A stretch of 62,538 nt of DNA from Propionispora vibrioides (GCF_900110485.1 NZ_FODY01000010.1:1-62538); one strand, 5' to 3'. Shown: positions 1 through 9,584, counted from the first letter of the stretch. The notes: generated by a model from the letters alone, not told the origin. Numbers and translations: made by a program.

Positions 1-2
1 CA

Positions 3-230
3 TCGACCTATTCCCATATGGAGAAACGCGGTTCCCGTTATTTGCGGTATGCTCTTTTCAATGCCGCTAAATTTGTCTGCAACTGGGATCCCTCTTTTGC
101 CGCCTATCTTGAAAAAAAGCGTGCTGAAGGAAAACATTACAATGTCGCTATTTCTCATGCTGCTAAGAAGCTTGTGCGGCTCATTTATGCCTTAGTCAAA
201 TCCCAATCGCCTTACAATCCTGCCGCCTGA
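3..230 (+). CDS. IS110-family transposase, C-terminal part (cut by window edge)
   Basis: The reading frame is open from the left window edge, so only the last ~75 residues are present; the ATG at 18 is internal. The motif KRGSRYLRYALF followed by a basic C-terminus (AISHAAKKLVRLIYAL) is typical of the transposase_20 domain of IS110/IS116/IS902 transposases, which carry an RNase H-like (DEDD) N-terminal domain and this serine-containing C-terminal domain. IS110 elements lack long terminal inverted repeats, so the element's right end cannot be placed from sequence alone. Whether the copy is intact cannot be judged here. Confidence 0.85.
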   Translation, partial: STYSHMEKRGSRYLRYALFNAAKFVCNWDPSFAAYLEKKRAEGKHYNVAISHAAKKLVRLIYALVKSQSPYNPAA

Positions 231-255
231 CTCTTCCTGACTCTACACTTTTTTT

Positions 256-279
256 GAGCGCCGCAAGACGCTCTTTTTG
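256..279 (+). terminator. Rho-independent terminator after IS110 transposase
   Basis: GAGCG and CGCTC arms flank an 8-nt loop and are followed by TTTTT. It lies 25 bp past the transposase stop. Confidence 0.5.
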
Positions 280-460
280 CTATGCCCTTTTGTCTTCTTT
301 GCCTATTCGTAACTCTTTTGGCTTTTCACCCTTGACTTTTTATAGTTAGTCTTTCTATTAAGAATGACTTATTTTCCGTTTTTATTACTTGATGTCGTGA
401 TTGGCCAAATAAATGTTAGAGATGAATATGAGAGAATAGGCATGTCTTATGACAGTATTC

Positions 461-513
461 AGACATACAAAAAGACGGGTTGGCCAAAAGCTAACCCGTC
501 TTTTTGTATGTCT
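461..513. terminator. Perfect 21-bp inverted repeat, bidirectional terminator
   Basis: Arms 461-481 and 493-513 are perfectly complementary over 21 bp and contain AAAAAGACGGGTT / AACCCGTCTTTTT, giving a U-tract in either direction. It sits 11 bp beyond the stop of the minus-strand YeiH gene and would end its transcript. 280-460 holds no recognisable gene. Confidence 0.75.
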
Positions 514-523
514 TCGTGCCGTA

Positions 524-1516
524 TTACCAGATTTGCAGGTAGTACTGTACGGCCAGTGAAACTGAAGCTACGGCGAACCAGCAGGCTAATCCCAATAAAA
601 CCGGCCGTATGCCGTTAGTTATGAGCTGAGGCAGGCTGGTTTTCAAGCCGATGCCGGCCATGGCGACAATGATGAAAAACTTTCCGGTTTGGGCCAGCAA
701 AAGGCAAATTGCTGGAGGCAGCATTCCCCATGTATTGATGAACGAGGCAAGGATAAAGCCAATAATGAACCAGGGGAAGGTTTTAATAAAATTAAAAGTG
801 CTGTCAGTTTTTTGCCTTCTTGCGGTAATCAGGGAGAGAACAAGCGTGGTGGGAATAATCATTAAAGTACGGGTTAATTTTACAATGGTAGCGTAGTTAC
901 CGGCCGCCTGACTATAGGAATAACCTGCGGCTACCACGGAGGACGTATCGTTAATGGCAGTGCCTGCCCACATGCCAAATCCTGTATCGTTCAGCAGCAG
1001 GGCGTGCCCTAAAAAAGGAAAAAGGAAGACAGCCGCAATGTTAAATAAGAATATAGTGGAGATGGAATAGGCAATGTCTTTTTCACTGGCTCTAATGGCC
1101 GGTGCAGCCGCAGCAATAGCCGATCCGCCACAGATAGCTGTGCCGACGCCAATCAAAATGCTGGATGTACCGGATACTTTTAAGTATTTGCCGGCGAACC
1201 AGGCGGTAAGAAAAGCCGCACCAAGAGTAAATACAATGACATATAAAGACTGTCTGCCGGTAACGAGAATATGTTGCAGGTTCATTTCAAAGCCGAGTAA
1301 GATAATGGAGTACTGCAATACATTTTTGGCGACAAAATTAATGCCTGCATGATTGCTGACAGGTTTTTTCCAGTAGGACCAAAGCATTCCCAGTAAGATA
1401 CCCCATACCGGACCGCCGATCACCGGAAAATATCTACCCAGAAACCAGGCCGGTATGGCAAAGGAAAGTGCCATACCCAGCCCGGTTATCCCTGGGGTGT
1501 TTGCAAATTGTTTCAT
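524..1516 (-). CDS. YeiH/UPF0324 family inner-membrane transporter (putative sulfate exporter)
   Basis: 330 aa, the usual family length, with about ten hydrophobic segments and the glycine-rich stretches of PF03601 (GIGTAICGGSAIAAAAPAIRA, AGTAINDTSSV). The family is often annotated as a sulfate exporter, but the substrate is not established. The ATG at 1516 is preceded by AAGGAGGT at good spacing. It is transcribed divergently from a LysR regulator at 1624, an arrangement also seen for yeiH/yeiE-type pairs, so the neighbour probably controls it. A strong hairpin terminator lies just downstream. Family assignment is firm; function is inferred. Confidence 0.88.
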   Translation of the reverse strand: MKQFANTPGITGLGMALSFAIPAWFLGRYFPVIGGPVWGILLGMLWSYWKKPVSNHAGINFVAKNVLQYSIILLGFEMNLQHILVTGRQSLYVIVFTLGAAFLTAWFAGKYLKVSGTSSILIGVGTAICGGSAIAAAAPAIRASEKDIAYSISTIFLFNIAAVFLFPFLGHALLLNDTGFGMWAGTAINDTSSVVAAGYSYSQAAGNYATIVKLTRTLMIIPTTLVLSLITARRQKTDSTFNFIKTFPWFIIGFILASFINTWGMLPPAICLLLAQTGKFFIIVAMAGIGLKTSLPQLITNGIRPVLLGLACWFAVASVSLAVQYYLQIW

Positions 1517-1591
1517 GGTAAATACCTCCTTGTTACCATGAGCATAACACTGGACTAATGATAAGTAAAATACTATAATTGTTTATATATA

Positions 1592-1607
1592 ATAGGTATT
1601 TACCTAT
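1592..1607. promoter_or_regulatory. Candidate LysR operator in divergent intergenic region
   Basis: Palindrome ATAGGTA-TT-TACCTAT lies between the divergent YeiH and LysR genes, inside an AT-rich promoter-like stretch. LysR proteins usually bind such dyads next to their own gene. This is inferred from position and symmetry only. Confidence 0.45.
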
Positions 1608-1623
1608 AATAAAGGAGCGCATT

Positions 1624-2496
1624 ATGACATTAAGACATTTAACGATCTTTTTAGCTGTTTATGATGAAAAAAATATGACCGCAGCCGCGGAGAAATTGCA
1701 TATTGCTCAGCCGTCGATCAGTCAGGCTGTTGCCGAGCTGGAGTCTCATTATAATATAAAGTTGTTTGAACGGTTGGGGCGTAAACTGTATATCACCCAG
1801 GCCGGGCAGAAGCTGGCAGGCTATGCCCGGCATATCCTGCATTTACACCGGGAAGCCGAGATTGCCATGAATGAAATAACCGACAAGGGATTGCTGCGGA
1901 TCGGTGCCAGTGTGACGGTCGGTACTTGCCTGCTGCATCGTTTAATCAGGCGGTTTATGGCGATAAATACCAATACCAGGATCTATCCGGTGGTAAACAA
2001 TACAAAAATCATTGAGGACATGCTGCTTCTGGATCAATTAGACCTTGGCCTGGTGGAAGGCAAAGTGCATTCACCGCTTTTAGCGGTTACGCCATTTATG
2101 AAAGATGAACTTGTTTTAATTACGGCACCAACTCATCCACTGGCTGAAAAGAAAAAAGTGAATATTGCGGAACTAAATGAGCGTGAATTTTTGGTCAGAG
2201 AGGAGGGCAGCGGAACCCGTGAGTTGTTTGAATCGGTTATGGCCAGTCAGGGGATAGGCTGGACTGTAGCCGGAGTTTATAATAATGCGGAAGCCATTAA
2301 GGAGGCTGTGGCGGAAGGAATCGCAGTTACCGTCATGTCCAGAATGTCCGTACAAAATGAAGTGAAAAGGAAGGATATTGCTATTATCGAGGTGGAAGGA
2401 GTCAGTTTCCAGAGACAGTTTAGTGTGGTGTACCATAAAAATAAATTTATCTCTCCACCGTTAGAGCGCTTCATACAAACCTGCTTTTCCCTGTAG
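1624..2496 (+). CDS. LysR-family transcriptional regulator
   Basis: 290 aa. The N-terminal helix-turn-helix (MTLRHLTIFLAVYDEKNMTAAAEKL, then SQPSISQAV-type recognition helix) is followed by a LysR substrate-binding domain from about residue 85 to the end (GLVEG, REEGSGTRE). The start is placed at 1624 because AAAGGAG lies 5-10 bp upstream; an earlier in-frame codon at 1579 has no ribosome site. It is divergent from the YeiH-type transporter, which it probably regulates. It resembles CysL/YeiE-type regulators in layout, but the effector cannot be read from sequence. Confidence 0.9.
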   Translation: MTLRHLTIFLAVYDEKNMTAAAEKLHIAQPSISQAVAELESHYNIKLFERLGRKLYITQAGQKLAGYARHILHLHREAEIAMNEITDKGLLRIGASVTVGTCLLHRLIRRFMAINTNTRIYPVVNNTKIIEDMLLLDQLDLGLVEGKVHSPLLAVTPFMKDELVLITAPTHPLAEKKKVNIAELNEREFLVREEGSGTRELFESVMASQGIGWTVAGVYNNAEAIKEAVAEGIAVTVMSRMSVQNEVKRKDIAIIEVEGVSFQRQFSVVYHKNKFISPPLERFIQTCFSL

Positions 2497-2716
2497 GCGG
2501 TACGGCGGAACCTCCAGTATTTTAGCTGCATACAATATTTCATACGGATATATCCGAAGCAGTCGGACACTTATCCTAAGGGATCACTGACTTAATTACG
2601 ACAGGTGTCACCGGTTTTGTCAGAAAACCTGAAAAGACCCTCAATTTCTGCTGTTTCTCTTCTTTGTCATGTGAAGAGTCTTTCTTCATGTCAATGTACC
2701 TGCTAAGCAGTGGCTC
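2497..2716. other. Intergenic region without recognised gene
   Basis: Together with the foldback element at 2717-2806 this makes a ~346-bp gap between the LysR gene and gmd. No ORF with a plausible ribosome site and no clear terminator hairpin was recognised in 2497-2716. Confidence 0.4.
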
Positions 2717-2806
2717 CTAGGTACCCTCTGGTTAATTCACGCTGCGCGTCCAGGCGGAAAAATCTCTCGCCAGGCCGGCCGGTTCATTTAAGCAGCGGGT
2801 ACCTAG
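2717..2806. repeat. CTAG-bounded foldback element, short form (90 bp)
   Basis: Begins CTAGGTACCC and ends GGGTACCTAG, a 10-bp perfect terminal inverted repeat. The interior contains AAAAATCTCTCGCCAGG, resembling the 3' half of the long elements (compare 31018-31184). It ends 24 bp before the gmd ribosome site. Confidence 0.6.
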
Positions 2807-2842
2807 AAAGGATAAGAAGTCATGCCGTATGGAGGTGTTTAG

Positions 2843-3865
<1,023 letters not shown>

Positions 3866-3876
3866 GGAGTGAAGCT

Positions 3877-4644
3877 ATGGAATCTCAAGAGTTTGTTACG
3901 GTTGCCATTTTGGCCAAGGATAAAGCGCATGTACTGCCGCTATATCTTGAATTGATTGAGAAGCAAACCTATCCTGCCTCCCAGATAAAGCTCTACATCC
4001 GGACTAATAACAATAACGATAATACTGCACAGTTGCTGCGCCAATGGGTCGAAAAAGTTAAGGACAGGTATTCGGAAATTCATTTTGATGCCAGTGATGT
4101 AGCGGAGCCGGTGCAAGAGTACAGCCCTCATGCCTGGAATGCCTTGAAGTTGATGGTGCTGATTGACCTGCGTCAGCAGTCGGTCGAGTGGGCCAAGGAG
4201 CGAGGGACGCATTATTTTGTAGTCGATTGTGATAATTTTATTGCGCCCGATACGCTGGCGGAACTGTTGGCTACCGGGTTGCCGGTAGTAGGACCGCTGC
4301 TGCGCAATGGCGATGATCCGTCAAGCCAGTACGCCAATTATCACTTTGTTACGGATGACAACGGGTATTACCGGCATTCGCCTTTATATCATGAAATCCT
4401 GAATCAGACAATAAAAGGACTGATTCAGGTGGAAGTCATCCACTGCACCTATCTTGTCCGCCGCGAGGTATTGCCTGTCGTGAATTATAACGACGGCAGC
4501 GGCCGGTATGATTACGTCATTTTCAGCGATACGCTGCGCAAGGCTAATGTACCGCAGTATATCGACAACCGCCGTGTTTACGGTCTGCTTACCTTTTGTG
4601 ATACCGCCGAGGAATTTAAGGCTAAACAAATAAAAATCGTTTAA
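3877..4644 (+). CDS. Glycosyltransferase-like protein (GT-A fold, DxD)
   Basis: 255 aa, cytosolic, no membrane segment. It opens with a strand-loop (VTVAILAKDKAHVLPLYLELIEKQ) followed by RTNNNNDNT, as in family-2-like transferases that describe short conversations between nucleotide sugar and acceptor. VVDCDNFI near residue 117 fits the metal-binding DxD. The layout recalls the Anp1/procollagen-galactosyltransferase-like group rather than classical GT2, but I cannot assign a family with certainty. It lies 11 bp after gmd and is probably co-transcribed, so a deoxyhexose donor is plausible. Confidence 0.65.
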   Translation: MESQEFVTVAILAKDKAHVLPLYLELIEKQTYPASQIKLYIRTNNNNDNTAQLLRQWVEKVKDRYSEIHFDASDVAEPVQEYSPHAWNALKLMVLIDLRQQSVEWAKERGTHYFVVDCDNFIAPDTLAELLATGLPVVGPLLRNGDDPSSQYANYHFVTDDNGYYRHSPLYHEILNQTIKGLIQVEVIHCTYLVRREVLPVVNYNDGSGRYDYVIFSDTLRKANVPQYIDNRRVYGLLTFCDTAEEFKAKQIKIV

Positions 4645-4647
4645 TAT

Positions 4648-4684
4648 AAAAATCACCGCAGCTTGCTGTTGCGGTGATTTTTTA
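4648..4684. terminator. Bidirectional rho-independent terminator
   Basis: AAAATCACCGCA and TGCGGTGATTTTTT arms around GCTTGCTG, between the convergent glycosyltransferase and EAL-HDOD genes. Confidence 0.85.
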
Positions 4685-4688
4685 TTGA

Positions 4689-5921
4689 TCAATTGGTATT
4701 AATAAATTCGTGGGCCCAGATCAGCGCTTTCTGGTAGGATTGTGATACCTGGTATTCCTGGATGGCCATGGCCCGGGTGAACCGGGAAATTGTTTCCCAC
4801 TCGCCCCGCTCATAGGCCTGCATAAGCTTATAGATTAACCCAAGCCGGTTGGGTTTAATGCTGAGCAGCGCATCCTTGATCTCCTCGTCTAACGCTATTT
4901 CTTTCAATATTTCCGGCAGGGGACGGTCCAGCAGGGCATCCAGGTGGGAAAGCATGCCCATCAAAAAGGCATTGGAGGTCTGCTGTTTGGACAGGTTGAT
5001 GCCGGCGAGATTTTCGGCAAACCGGGCTCTGACCAGGGAGTTGAGGATTAATTCGCCGGGTTTATGATTGCCCATTCCCTTAAGTGCCATAAGCGAGGCC
5101 CATTTGCTCAGTTCTTTCTGTCCCAGCAGTGTTAACGCCTGACGCAGTGATTGGATTTTATTGCTTAAGCCAAAAAAGGCTGAATTGATGAATTTAAGGA
5201 GGTTGTAGGAAAGCGATACATCCCGTTTTATGATAGCCTCCAGTTGGGAGAATTCCAAATAGGGCTGGTTGATTTCCCGTAGAATGCTAAGATAGTTGAT
5301 CTTATAGCTGGGAATGTCTTTGCTGGACAGTACAACGGGCTTGCAGAAAAAGTATCCCTGAAAATAGGAGTAGCCCATCTGGAGAGCAGCCTGAAAATCG
5401 GCGTGGGTTTCGACTTTTTCCGCCAGAAATTTGATAGGATAGTTCTTACATCGGTCCAGCAAGGCTTTTCTTTCATCCGGAGGTGTGAGCCGGAAATCTA
5501 CTTTTATAATGTCGGCCAGCTCAACAAAAGGCATAAATTTCGGCTTGAACACGAAATCGTCCAGCACCAGGCAGTAGCCGCCCTGCTTGAGTTTTTGACA
5601 GGCAGCAATGACCGGTTGGTCGGGTTCGATGTTTTCGAGGATTTCAACCGCAATCAGTTCTTTCGGCAGCATGGAGGGAATTTCATTTTTTAAAGAGTTG
5701 GCTGTAAAGTTAATAAAGGCCTTCTTACCGTTGGTCAGGTTCTCCATACCGATGAGCAAAAAGCTGTTGGCCACAACGCTGTTGGTGGCGTGATCGCCGT
5801 CCGTGCCGTCGTAGGCGTTGGCTACCTTGCTGCGAAACAGCAGCTCATATCCAAAGACGTTCTGGTTGCAGTCAAAAATAGGCTGCCGGGCTACATGGAC
5901 TTCTGTTTCCTGGGCCATCAT
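4689..5921 (-). CDS. EAL-HDOD domain signalling protein (YuxH-like)
   Basis: 410 aa. Residues ~8-205 form an EAL-type domain: VARQPIFD start, YELLFR in place of the usual EALxR, FINFTANSL, AVEILENI, LVLDDFVF, IKVDFR, AEKVET and YFQGYFFCKP. Residues ~205-400 form an HDOD domain. In this architecture the EAL part is usually thought to be non-catalytic and to act as a sensor or interaction module, although many metal-site residues (Asn, Glu, Asp-Asp, Lys, Glu, Gln) appear kept here. Start at 5921 (ATG ATG) with AAAGGAG upstream. It lies beside a diguanylate cyclase, separated by two foldback elements. Confidence 0.88.
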   Translation of the reverse strand: MMAQETEVHVARQPIFDCNQNVFGYELLFRSKVANAYDGTDGDHATNSVVANSFLLIGMENLTNGKKAFINFTANSLKNEIPSMLPKELIAVEILENIEPDQPVIAACQKLKQGGYCLVLDDFVFKPKFMPFVELADIIKVDFRLTPPDERKALLDRCKNYPIKFLAEKVETHADFQAALQMGYSYFQGYFFCKPVVLSSKDIPSYKINYLSILREINQPYLEFSQLEAIIKRDVSLSYNLLKFINSAFFGLSNKIQSLRQALTLLGQKELSKWASLMALKGMGNHKPGELILNSLVRARFAENLAGINLSKQQTSNAFLMGMLSHLDALLDRPLPEILKEIALDEEIKDALLSIKPNRLGLIYKLMQAYERGEWETISRFTRAMAIQEYQVSQSYQKALIWAHEFINTN

Positions 5922-5945
5922 AAAAAAGACTCCTTTCCCTTTAGT

Positions 5946-6114
5946 CTAGGGCTTGTTTCTAAATTAACGGAATGACTCATGGCGAGTGACTTTTGCGCCA
6001 GACAAGGGCAACATGTTGCAGGAATAGCGGCCCCCATTTCAAGACATGGTAACAAAGTATGGCATAAAAAGCACCGTCAGGAGGTGTTTCGGATATTTTA
6101 GAGACAAGCTCTAG
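5946..6114. repeat. CTAG-bounded foldback element, ~169 bp, divergent core
   Basis: Ends CTAGGGCTTGTTTCTAAA and TTTAGAGACAAGCTCTAG pair at 15 of 18 positions. The interior differs from the main family (it contains CAACATGTTG rather than GGCATAC/GGTATGCC). It shares its last CTAG (6111-6114) with the next element. The arms resemble those of the 47-bp element at 8225. Confidence 0.6.
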
Positions 6115-6279
6115 TACCTTATAGTCTTATAGCTTTGATCCGGTGAATCTTGGTAGTCTATTTTCCGTATTTCTTCGCTGTCGCCGGGCAGCATACTTCC
6201 GGTATGCCTCTTTCCCCCGCTTTGCGCTGCGACAAATAGCCTTGCCATCATCCTGCTGTCTTAGCCGGGAAGATACTAG
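6111..6279. repeat. CTAG-bounded foldback element, ~169 bp, main family
   Basis: Starts CTAGTACCTTATAG and ends GATACTAG. The core contains TTCGCTGTCGCC, GCATACTTCCGGTATGC and, on the far side, GCTGCGACAAATAGCC. The inner arms TCTATTTTCCG and CAAATAGCC resemble the copies at 12455 and 51064. It lies 29 bp downstream of the diguanylate cyclase stop codon. Confidence 0.7.
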
Positions 6280-6308
6280 TGTACTATAAGGTTTCCCACA
6301 GTTTAAAG

Positions 6309-7220
6309 TCAGGTTGGCCGGGCGGCTACCGTACAATTGCGTCCCGCCTGCTTGGCCTGGTATAAGCGTTTGTCGACCTGATCGACCAGTTGGTGAAAAT
6401 CTGTTTCCTGGCCGGTGAACATGTAGACCCCGAAGCTGGCTGTGATGCACAGTTCGCCGGCTGAAGTGGGAATGGAGGTCTGTTCGATGGTTTTACGAAG
6501 GGTTTCTGTAATATGATAAGCCTGCGCTTCCGAACAATCACTTAAAGCCAATAAGAATTCTTCGCCGCCATAGCGAGCGACCCAGTTTTCCTGTTTATGC
6601 CGCACATGCTCGTGCAACTTCAGGGCAAAAAATTTCAATACTTCGTCGCCGACGGCGTGCCCGTATCTGTCGTTTACCTGTTTAAAATAGTCAATATCGG
6701 TCATGATCAGGGAAAAAGGCCGGTTATTCTGCCGTACCCGGGCAATCTCCAATGGCAGCTGTTTGTCGATATAACGCCGGTTGTACATGGTGGTTAAGGC
6801 GTCGCGAAATACCAGATGGTAAAGATTATTCACAAAGTGATAGGTGAGGGAGTTGGTTTCTTTGGGTGCGGTCAACGCATGTTCCAGCGCCTTGTCTTCT
6901 ACACAGGTAATGAGCTCTAAGGTCTGAAGCTGTCCGGATATTTCCAGCGGAATAGCGGTGATGAGAAAGAATTTTCCCTCCACGGCTTCAATGCGGACAA
7001 GAATTTGCCGGCAGCGGACAGCCTCCAGACACATGCAGTTCTCGCAAAACGACTCGGCAGTTCCGCAGCGGGAAAAAATGGCATGATGAGGAGAAGTCCC
7101 GGGGGACTGGCAGGAAATAAGCGGTTGATGGGGTGCTGTCGGTGAAGCGGAGATAATTCTTGCTATATCGTAATATTTGGCTAATACCTTTAAATCGGTG
7201 GGAAGAAAGTCGCGAATCAA
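6309..7220 (-). CDS. Diguanylate cyclase with Cys-rich N-terminal domain
   Basis: 303 aa. Residues ~130-300 are a GGDEF domain with metal-binding TDIDYFKQVND and the active-site loop RYGGEEFLLAL, so synthesis of c-di-GMP is expected. The position of the inhibitory RxxD site reads KQEN, so product inhibition through a canonical I-site is unlikely. The N-terminal ~125 residues have no membrane segment and carry a Cys cluster (SRCGTAESFCENCMC, then C at ~63 and ITC ~104), suggesting a metal- or redox-sensing input. The start is TTG at 7220, chosen because AGGAGG lies 8 bp upstream. Confidence 0.88.
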   Translation of the reverse strand: MIRDFLPTDLKVLAKYYDIARIISASPTAPHQPLISCQSPGTSPHHAIFSRCGTAESFCENCMCLEAVRCRQILVRIEAVEGKFFLITAIPLEISGQLQTLELITCVEDKALEHALTAPKETNSLTYHFVNNLYHLVFRDALTTMYNRRYIDKQLPLEIARVRQNNRPFSLIMTDIDYFKQVNDRYGHAVGDEVLKFFALKLHEHVRHKQENWVARYGGEEFLLALSDCSEAQAYHITETLRKTIEQTSIPTSAGELCITASFGVYMFTGQETDFHQLVDQVDKRLYQAKQAGRNCTVAARPT

Positions 7221-7564
7221 TGGGATTGCCTCCTAGCAATAAGCCGGCGGACTTACGGCAACGGAACCGAGGTCGGTTACCGGAGGCCGTTTGACGTAAG
7301 GGTGGTTGTTCCGGCACATCTGTGGTACTATATAATAAGGACAATTGTCCAATATTGTTGAAAAATGTTTATAAAGCGCACAAAAAATCTATTATATTCA
7401 TTATGACAGCTAATCAGGCCGCTTACAATCTCTCCTGTGTACAATCATTTTGGGAAAATAGGAAAAAATACTATCCCATGGGGATAGTAAAAAATAGATA
7501 AAAAGGCATGGCTAATGTCCTTTTTTGACAGGCCGGCCTTTTAACGATAAGGGAGGGGGCATGG
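7221..7564. other. Divergent intergenic region, promoters expected
   Basis: 344 bp between the divergent diguanylate cyclase and C39-like genes with no ORF I would support. It contains GTGGTACTATATAATAAGG (TATAAT-like) near 7320 and a dyad TACTATCCCATGGGGATAGTA at 7471-7491 flanked by A-runs, which could be an operator or weak terminator. Confidence 0.4.
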
Positions 7565-8206
7565 GTGATGCAGATCAAACATCCGGATTGGTTGCAGATT
7601 CACCGGCAGCAGTGTGGCGTGCTGTATGGATATAATCAGGACTGGTACAGGACTTCTTTTCAACGGACCCGGGGCTGCGGGCCGACAGCGGCGACTATGC
7701 TGCTGGTATACCTAAACCGGCGTCAGCCCGGTTCGCTGCCTTATGAGGCCGGTAGCCTAACCGCAATTGCCGATATACTGGAAGAGGTATGGTCGTTTAT
7801 TACTCCCGACCGGTTGTTGGGGCTTAACAGCACCGGCAAGTTTTGCGAAGGCGCCGACAGACTGCTCAGCCATTATGGGCTGTCCTGGCGCTGCCAACGG
7901 CTGGGAGTCAACGCCTTGCGCAAGAGAAGACCTTCGTTGGGGGAAATCGTGCGGTTTTTGGAGACAGCCCTGGCTGCCGATTATCCGGTTGCTTTTTTGA
8001 ATTTGCACAGGGGAAAGGTAGCGGAACTGGAAAGCTGGCATTGGATGGTGATTACCGGTTTGCGCTATGAGAACGCTCAAGACCGGTATCAGATCACTTG
8101 CTATGACAACGGGCGCTGCTTGACAGTCGATCTGGGGCTGTGGCTGCAGACGACTCGCTTTGGCGGCGGCTTTGTCTATATTGAGCTGCCGGAAAATCAC
8201 GAATAG
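7565..8206 (+). CDS. Papain-like C39-type cysteine peptidase family protein (putative)
   Basis: 213 aa, no signal peptide or membrane segment. RGCGPTAATMLLVYL near residue 36 fits the Cys-containing active-site helix of C39/C39_2-like peptidases, HWMVITGL near residue 160 supplies the His, and CYDNGR follows where an Asp/Asn is expected. The substrate is unknown. GGGAGGG lies 8 bp before the GTG at 7565; the ATG directly after it (7568) is an equally possible start. A perfect 20-bp foldback follows, then an MFS exporter on the same strand, so a functional link is possible but unproven. Confidence 0.6.
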   Translation: MMQIKHPDWLQIHRQQCGVLYGYNQDWYRTSFQRTRGCGPTAATMLLVYLNRRQPGSLPYEAGSLTAIADILEEVWSFITPDRLLGLNSTGKFCEGADRLLSHYGLSWRCQRLGVNALRKRRPSLGEIVRFLETALAADYPVAFLNLHRGKVAELESWHWMVITGLRYENAQDRYQITCYDNGRCLTVDLGLWLQTTRFGGGFVYIELPENHE

Positions 8207-8224
8207 AGAGGAAGATTGCAAAGG

Positions 8225-8271
8225 CTAGGGCGTGTTTTCAAACTATCCGTTAGTTTGAAAACACGCCCTAG
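8225..8271. repeat. CTAG-bounded perfect foldback, short form (47 bp)
   Basis: Perfect 20-bp inverted arms, both bounded by CTAG (CTAGGGCGTGTTTTCAAACT and its complement), around the 7-nt spacer ATCCGTT. No T-run follows, so it is not a classical terminator. It lies between the C39-like and MFS genes. Confidence 0.8.
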
Positions 8272-8309
8272 ACCGGGCTCCCGGTGTTTGCAACCATATA
8301 AGGTGTGAC

Positions 8310-9506
8310 ATGAATAATCAGGTATTATGGACGTTGGAATTTTTAGGGATGAGTGCCAGCAGTTTTTTTCAGTATATGGCACACTATGCCCTGATCGCTG
8401 CTTTGCCGGTGGTAGTCACCGGCCAGCTAGGCGGCAATGAGTGGCAAGCCGGCTTGGTTATGACCTTTTTTCAAATCGGCGCCGTGCTGTTTCGGCCCCT
8501 GGCAGGTAAATGGATTGATCAGTTTGATAAAAAAGGGATGCTGTTTGCCGTGCTGGCGGTGTTTTTCGCAGTGAGCTTAATGTATTTGGGTGTAACCGGG
8601 CTCGGTTTATATTTCTTATTGTTAATTCGCTTTCTCCATGGCGGCGTGTTTGCCGTAGGCAGTACGGCAGTGGCGGCAACAGCCGCGTTGATTGTGCCGG
8701 AACAGCGAAAAGGGGAGGGAATCGGTTATTTTGCCATGTTTTCCACGCTGGCCATGGTGGTGGGGCCTTTTTTTAGTTTGACGCTGATTTCCCACTACAC
8801 GCCGGAGGTTCTTTTTGCCAGTGTTGTTGTACTGGCCGCCCTTGCTTTTTGGACGGCCAACCGGAATACGCTGGACGGATTGGCCGGCAAGGGAAAAAAG
8901 CCGGGCGGCCGTTCGCTGCGCTGGCATGATTTTATCGAGGCCCGCGCTTTACCGGTAGCCTTCATCGGCGGATTGCTGTTTTTTGCCTATGCCGGTGTGT
9001 TGGTATTTGTGCCGATCTATGCCCGTTTGCTTGAACTGACGCAATATACCAGCCTGTTTTTTGCCGTATACGCGCTATCCATCGTAATCACCCGCCCGCT
9101 GGTAGGCCAGTTATTTGACCGGGCCGGCATGCATATGGTGGTGTATCCGGGGATTATGCTGTTTGTGCTTGGCCTGGTCTGCCTGAGTCAGGTGCAGGGA
9201 GCCGTCGGTTTTTTAATCGCCGCCGCGATCATTGGTGTGGGTTTTGGTGCCCTGAGTCCGACTTTTCAGGCACTGGCCGTTCAAGTTTCGCCCAGCCGGC
9301 GAGCCGGTGTGGCTACGTCCACTTATTTTTTGGCGTTAGATATCAGTGTGGGAATGGGATCCTTTTTTCTTAGTTTTCTGGCTGCCGGTACCGGTTACCG
9401 CAGCATGTATTTATGTACCGCCGTGGTTGTCGGTCTGGCTGCCGTTGCCTACTATACCCTGCGACGGCGGCTTGTCAGCCGTGGCGGTTCTGCTGCTCTG
9501 CGGTAA
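8310..9506 (+). CDS. Major facilitator superfamily transporter
   Basis: 398 aa with about 12 hydrophobic segments in two six-helix halves. The loop-2 motif RPLAGKWIDQFDKKG matches the MFS signature (GxLaDrxGrk-like), and RPLVGQLFDRAG repeats it in the second half, as in YwoG/drug-exporter relatives. A proton-coupled exporter of small molecules is likely; the substrate cannot be read. The ATG at 8310 follows a weak AAGGTGTG ribosome site. A strong bidirectional terminator separates it from the convergent bioB genes. Confidence 0.88.
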   Translation: MNNQVLWTLEFLGMSASSFFQYMAHYALIAALPVVVTGQLGGNEWQAGLVMTFFQIGAVLFRPLAGKWIDQFDKKGMLFAVLAVFFAVSLMYLGVTGLGLYFLLLIRFLHGGVFAVGSTAVAATAALIVPEQRKGEGIGYFAMFSTLAMVVGPFFSLTLISHYTPEVLFASVVVLAALAFWTANRNTLDGLAGKGKKPGGRSLRWHDFIEARALPVAFIGGLLFFAYAGVLVFVPIYARLLELTQYTSLFFAVYALSIVITRPLVGQLFDRAGMHMVVYPGIMLFVLGLVCLSQVQGAVGFLIAAAIIGVGFGALSPTFQALAVQVSPSRRAGVATSTYFLALDISVGMGSFFLSFLAAGTGYRSMYLCTAVVVGLAAVAYYTLRRRLVSRGGSAALR

Positions 9507-9533
9507 GTCAGAAGATTTTTGGTATAGATATAA

Positions 9534-9580
9534 AAAATGCGCCGGTAGGCTTGGCCGCTGCCAAGCTGCCGGCGCGTTTT
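9534..9580. terminator. Bidirectional terminator (MFS / bioB)
   Basis: Long GC-rich hairpin with GCGCCGG and CCGGCGC outer arms and GGCTTGGC / GCCAAGC inner arms, with A- and T-runs on the two sides. Confidence 0.85.
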
Positions 9581-9584
9581 GCCG

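Noticed and set aside
7471-7491. Dyad TACTATCCC/GGGGATAGTA as terminator
   Set aside because: It is flanked by A-runs on both sides rather than a T-run on one, and no gene ends there; noted only as part of the intergenic region.
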